NCBI GenBank assembly: GCA_944372745.1
Contig: CALWAB010000118.1
Span: 1 to 13,403, forward strand
Length of the DNA stretch: 13,403 nucleotides
Source: an uncultured Clostridia bacterium
GTDB lineage: Bacteria; Bacillota; Clostridia; Christensenellales; UBA1242
Direction: 5' to 3'
Below the pieces are notes generated by a model. That model had not been told where the DNA came from, did no database searches, and saw nothing but the letters and a program-made list of their open reading frames with translations. Each line of letters starts with the position of its first letter. Within the stretch, counting starts at the first letter, position 1. A program made the translations under genes and the position numbers. Shown here in pieces: positions 12,826 through 13,403 of the stretch.

Positions 12826-12855
12826 TTGCAAATGCGAATTTGTGTGTGCTATAAT
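12826..12855 (+). promoter_or_regulatory. Extended -10 promoter-like sequence with no gene downstream
   Basis: TTGCAA (12826-12831), an 18-bp spacer and TATAAT (12850-12855) preceded by TGC, an extended -10. Start would be near 12862. No reading frame follows on the plus strand. A transcript would run into the DnaA-box palindrome at 12887-12921. Confidence 0.4.
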
Positions 12856-12886
12856 ATTTTTGTAAAAGTCCCTTGAGAAACAAAAA

Positions 12887-12921
12887 AGTTATCCACATTT
12901 CTCGCTCTTATGTGGATAACT
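12887..12921. promoter_or_regulatory. Palindromic pair of consensus DnaA boxes
   Basis: AGTTATCCACAT (12887-12898) pairs perfectly with ATGTGGATAACT (12910-12921) around an 11-nt spacer. This presents TTATCCACA at 12889-12897 (+) and 12911-12919 (-). It mirrors the pair at 249-269 on the other side of the parS region. It could be a DnaA titration or regulatory site, or, if transcribed, a 12-bp stem-loop. Confidence 0.7.
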
Positions 12922-13115
12922 ATGTATTTATTATTATATTTTAAATAAATAAGCACTTTACCATTTTTTGTAGTATAGTATGTGATTTTATTAGTAATAG
13001 TGCGTAAAATTGATAGTAATACGGCATTTTTTTGATTTTGTGTGTTTTGTTTGAAAATATTAATGCGATTAATATGTCTATAGTAAAATTTATTTTTTTT
13101 GAATATATAAAGTAA

Positions 13116-13315
13116 CTGCGTACGGCAGTGAGCATTGGTTAGTACCTAGACACAACTTGTACTACATAATTATACTTTATTATACTTTGTGCGAAAGCAC
13201 AAAGATATATTTATTGTAGTTTTTAGTACTAAAGTGGGCTAGTACCCATAACCAAGACCATAGGTGCAGGACAATGTCCTGCCACTAGGGTTCTAGGGGA
13301 TGGGAAATCCCCTAG
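13116..13315 (-). repeat. Hairpin-chain repeat, minus orientation
   Basis: Read on the minus strand, the end hairpin (13315-13293, stem CTAGGGGATTT/AAATCCCCTAG) is followed by the GCAGGACATTGTCCTGC-type hairpin (13282-13266) and CCTATGGTCTTGG. Next come TAGTACTAAAAA, a core hairpin CTTTGTGC-TTTC-GCACAAAG (13204-13185), TTGTGTCTAGGTACTAACCAATG and GCCGTACGC. On the plus strand its loop is GAAA, a GNRA-type tetraloop. Positions 13220-13282 differ from 8597-8659 at one base. Confidence 0.88.
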
Positions 13316-13403
13316 AGTACTAGCGTACGGCAGTGATCACCGCCTTGAGAGAACCTAAAAAGTAAGTGCTAGTACAAATTAAGACCACGCCATAGGGTGG
13401 CAT
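13316..13403 (-). repeat. Chained repeat arm running off the right edge
   Basis: The reverse complement reads ATGCCACCCTATGGCGTGG, TCTTAATTTGTACTAGCACT, TACTTTTTAGGTTCTCTCAA and GGCGGTGATCACTGCCGTAC, the same order as 8119-8200. It abuts the end hairpin of the previous unit with no gap, so repeat units can be joined end to end. The far end lies beyond the window. Confidence 0.82.

Larger units (their letters stand above)
12109..13403. other. 1.3-kb gene-free region after dnaN
   Basis: No supported gene on either strand. Contents are three hairpin-repeat tracts (12122-12265, 12415-12772, 13116-13403), two ordinary hairpins (12316-12335, 12384-12408), and an AT-rich stretch at 12773-13115 with a promoter-like sequence and a palindromic DnaA-box pair. 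The usual recF/gyrB/gyrA block is not in view. Confidence 0.75.

Noticed and set aside
12941..13135. 64-codon minus-strand open frame near the right end
   Set aside because: It begins within a repeat block (the GCCGTACGC region), lacks a ribosome binding site and has the I/Y/K/F composition of random AT-rich DNA.

Overview
The window is a chromosomal replication-origin neighbourhood from a low-GC Bacillota-type bacterium, most likely an uncultivated Clostridia-like lineage. This rests on the ParA/Soj, ParB/Spo0J and DnaA sequences, the very AT-rich intergenic DNA, AGGAG-type ribosome binding sites and sigma-A-like promoters. The lineage is inferred from protein style only; no 16S rRNA or other marker is present. 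Six complete genes are visible, plus the first 19 codons of a seventh that runs off the left edge.

Layout, left to right. Positions 1-59 hold the start of an unidentified minus-strand gene. Positions 60-2413 hold about 2.35 kb of extremely AT-rich DNA with no credible gene. It carries three DnaA boxes (214-269) and six parS-type sites (1443-2227), three of them perfect, with semi-regular spacing. parB and parA follow on the minus strand (parA first in transcription order) with a good promoter and a terminator. Positions 4105-5145 are non-coding and include a 634-bp segment bounded by perfect 22-bp inverted repeats. A plus-strand, translationally coupled pair of flavoprotein genes lies at 5146-7955. 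An array of hairpin repeats (7961-8690) precedes dnaA (8807-10165). The dnaA-dnaN gap (10166-11001) has the features of oriC: a dnaA terminator, seven DnaA boxes and a strongly AT-rich block with a 30-bp palindrome. dnaN (11002-12108) has its own near-consensus promoter. The last 1.3 kb has no gene, only more hairpin repeats and a palindromic DnaA-box pair downstream of a promoter-like sequence.

How the parts fit: DnaA would bind the boxes between dnaA and dnaN to open the origin, and DnaN is the sliding clamp loaded there. ParB would load on the parS cluster about 7-9 kb away and, with ParA, segregate the new origins. The two flavoenzymes have no evident link to replication. The expected neighbours rpmH-rnpA-yidC-jag-mnmE-mnmG and recF-gyrB-gyrA are absent from the window, so local gene order is rearranged relative to the classical Bacillota origin.

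The most unusual content is a family of intergenic repeats made of chained hairpins. Each unit has a conserved end hairpin, an interchangeable second hairpin and a terminator-like central hairpin with at least one compensatory base-pair change between copies. It appears in both orientations around dnaA and dnaN, with a decayed copy upstream of the flavoprotein genes. No protein in the window explains it.
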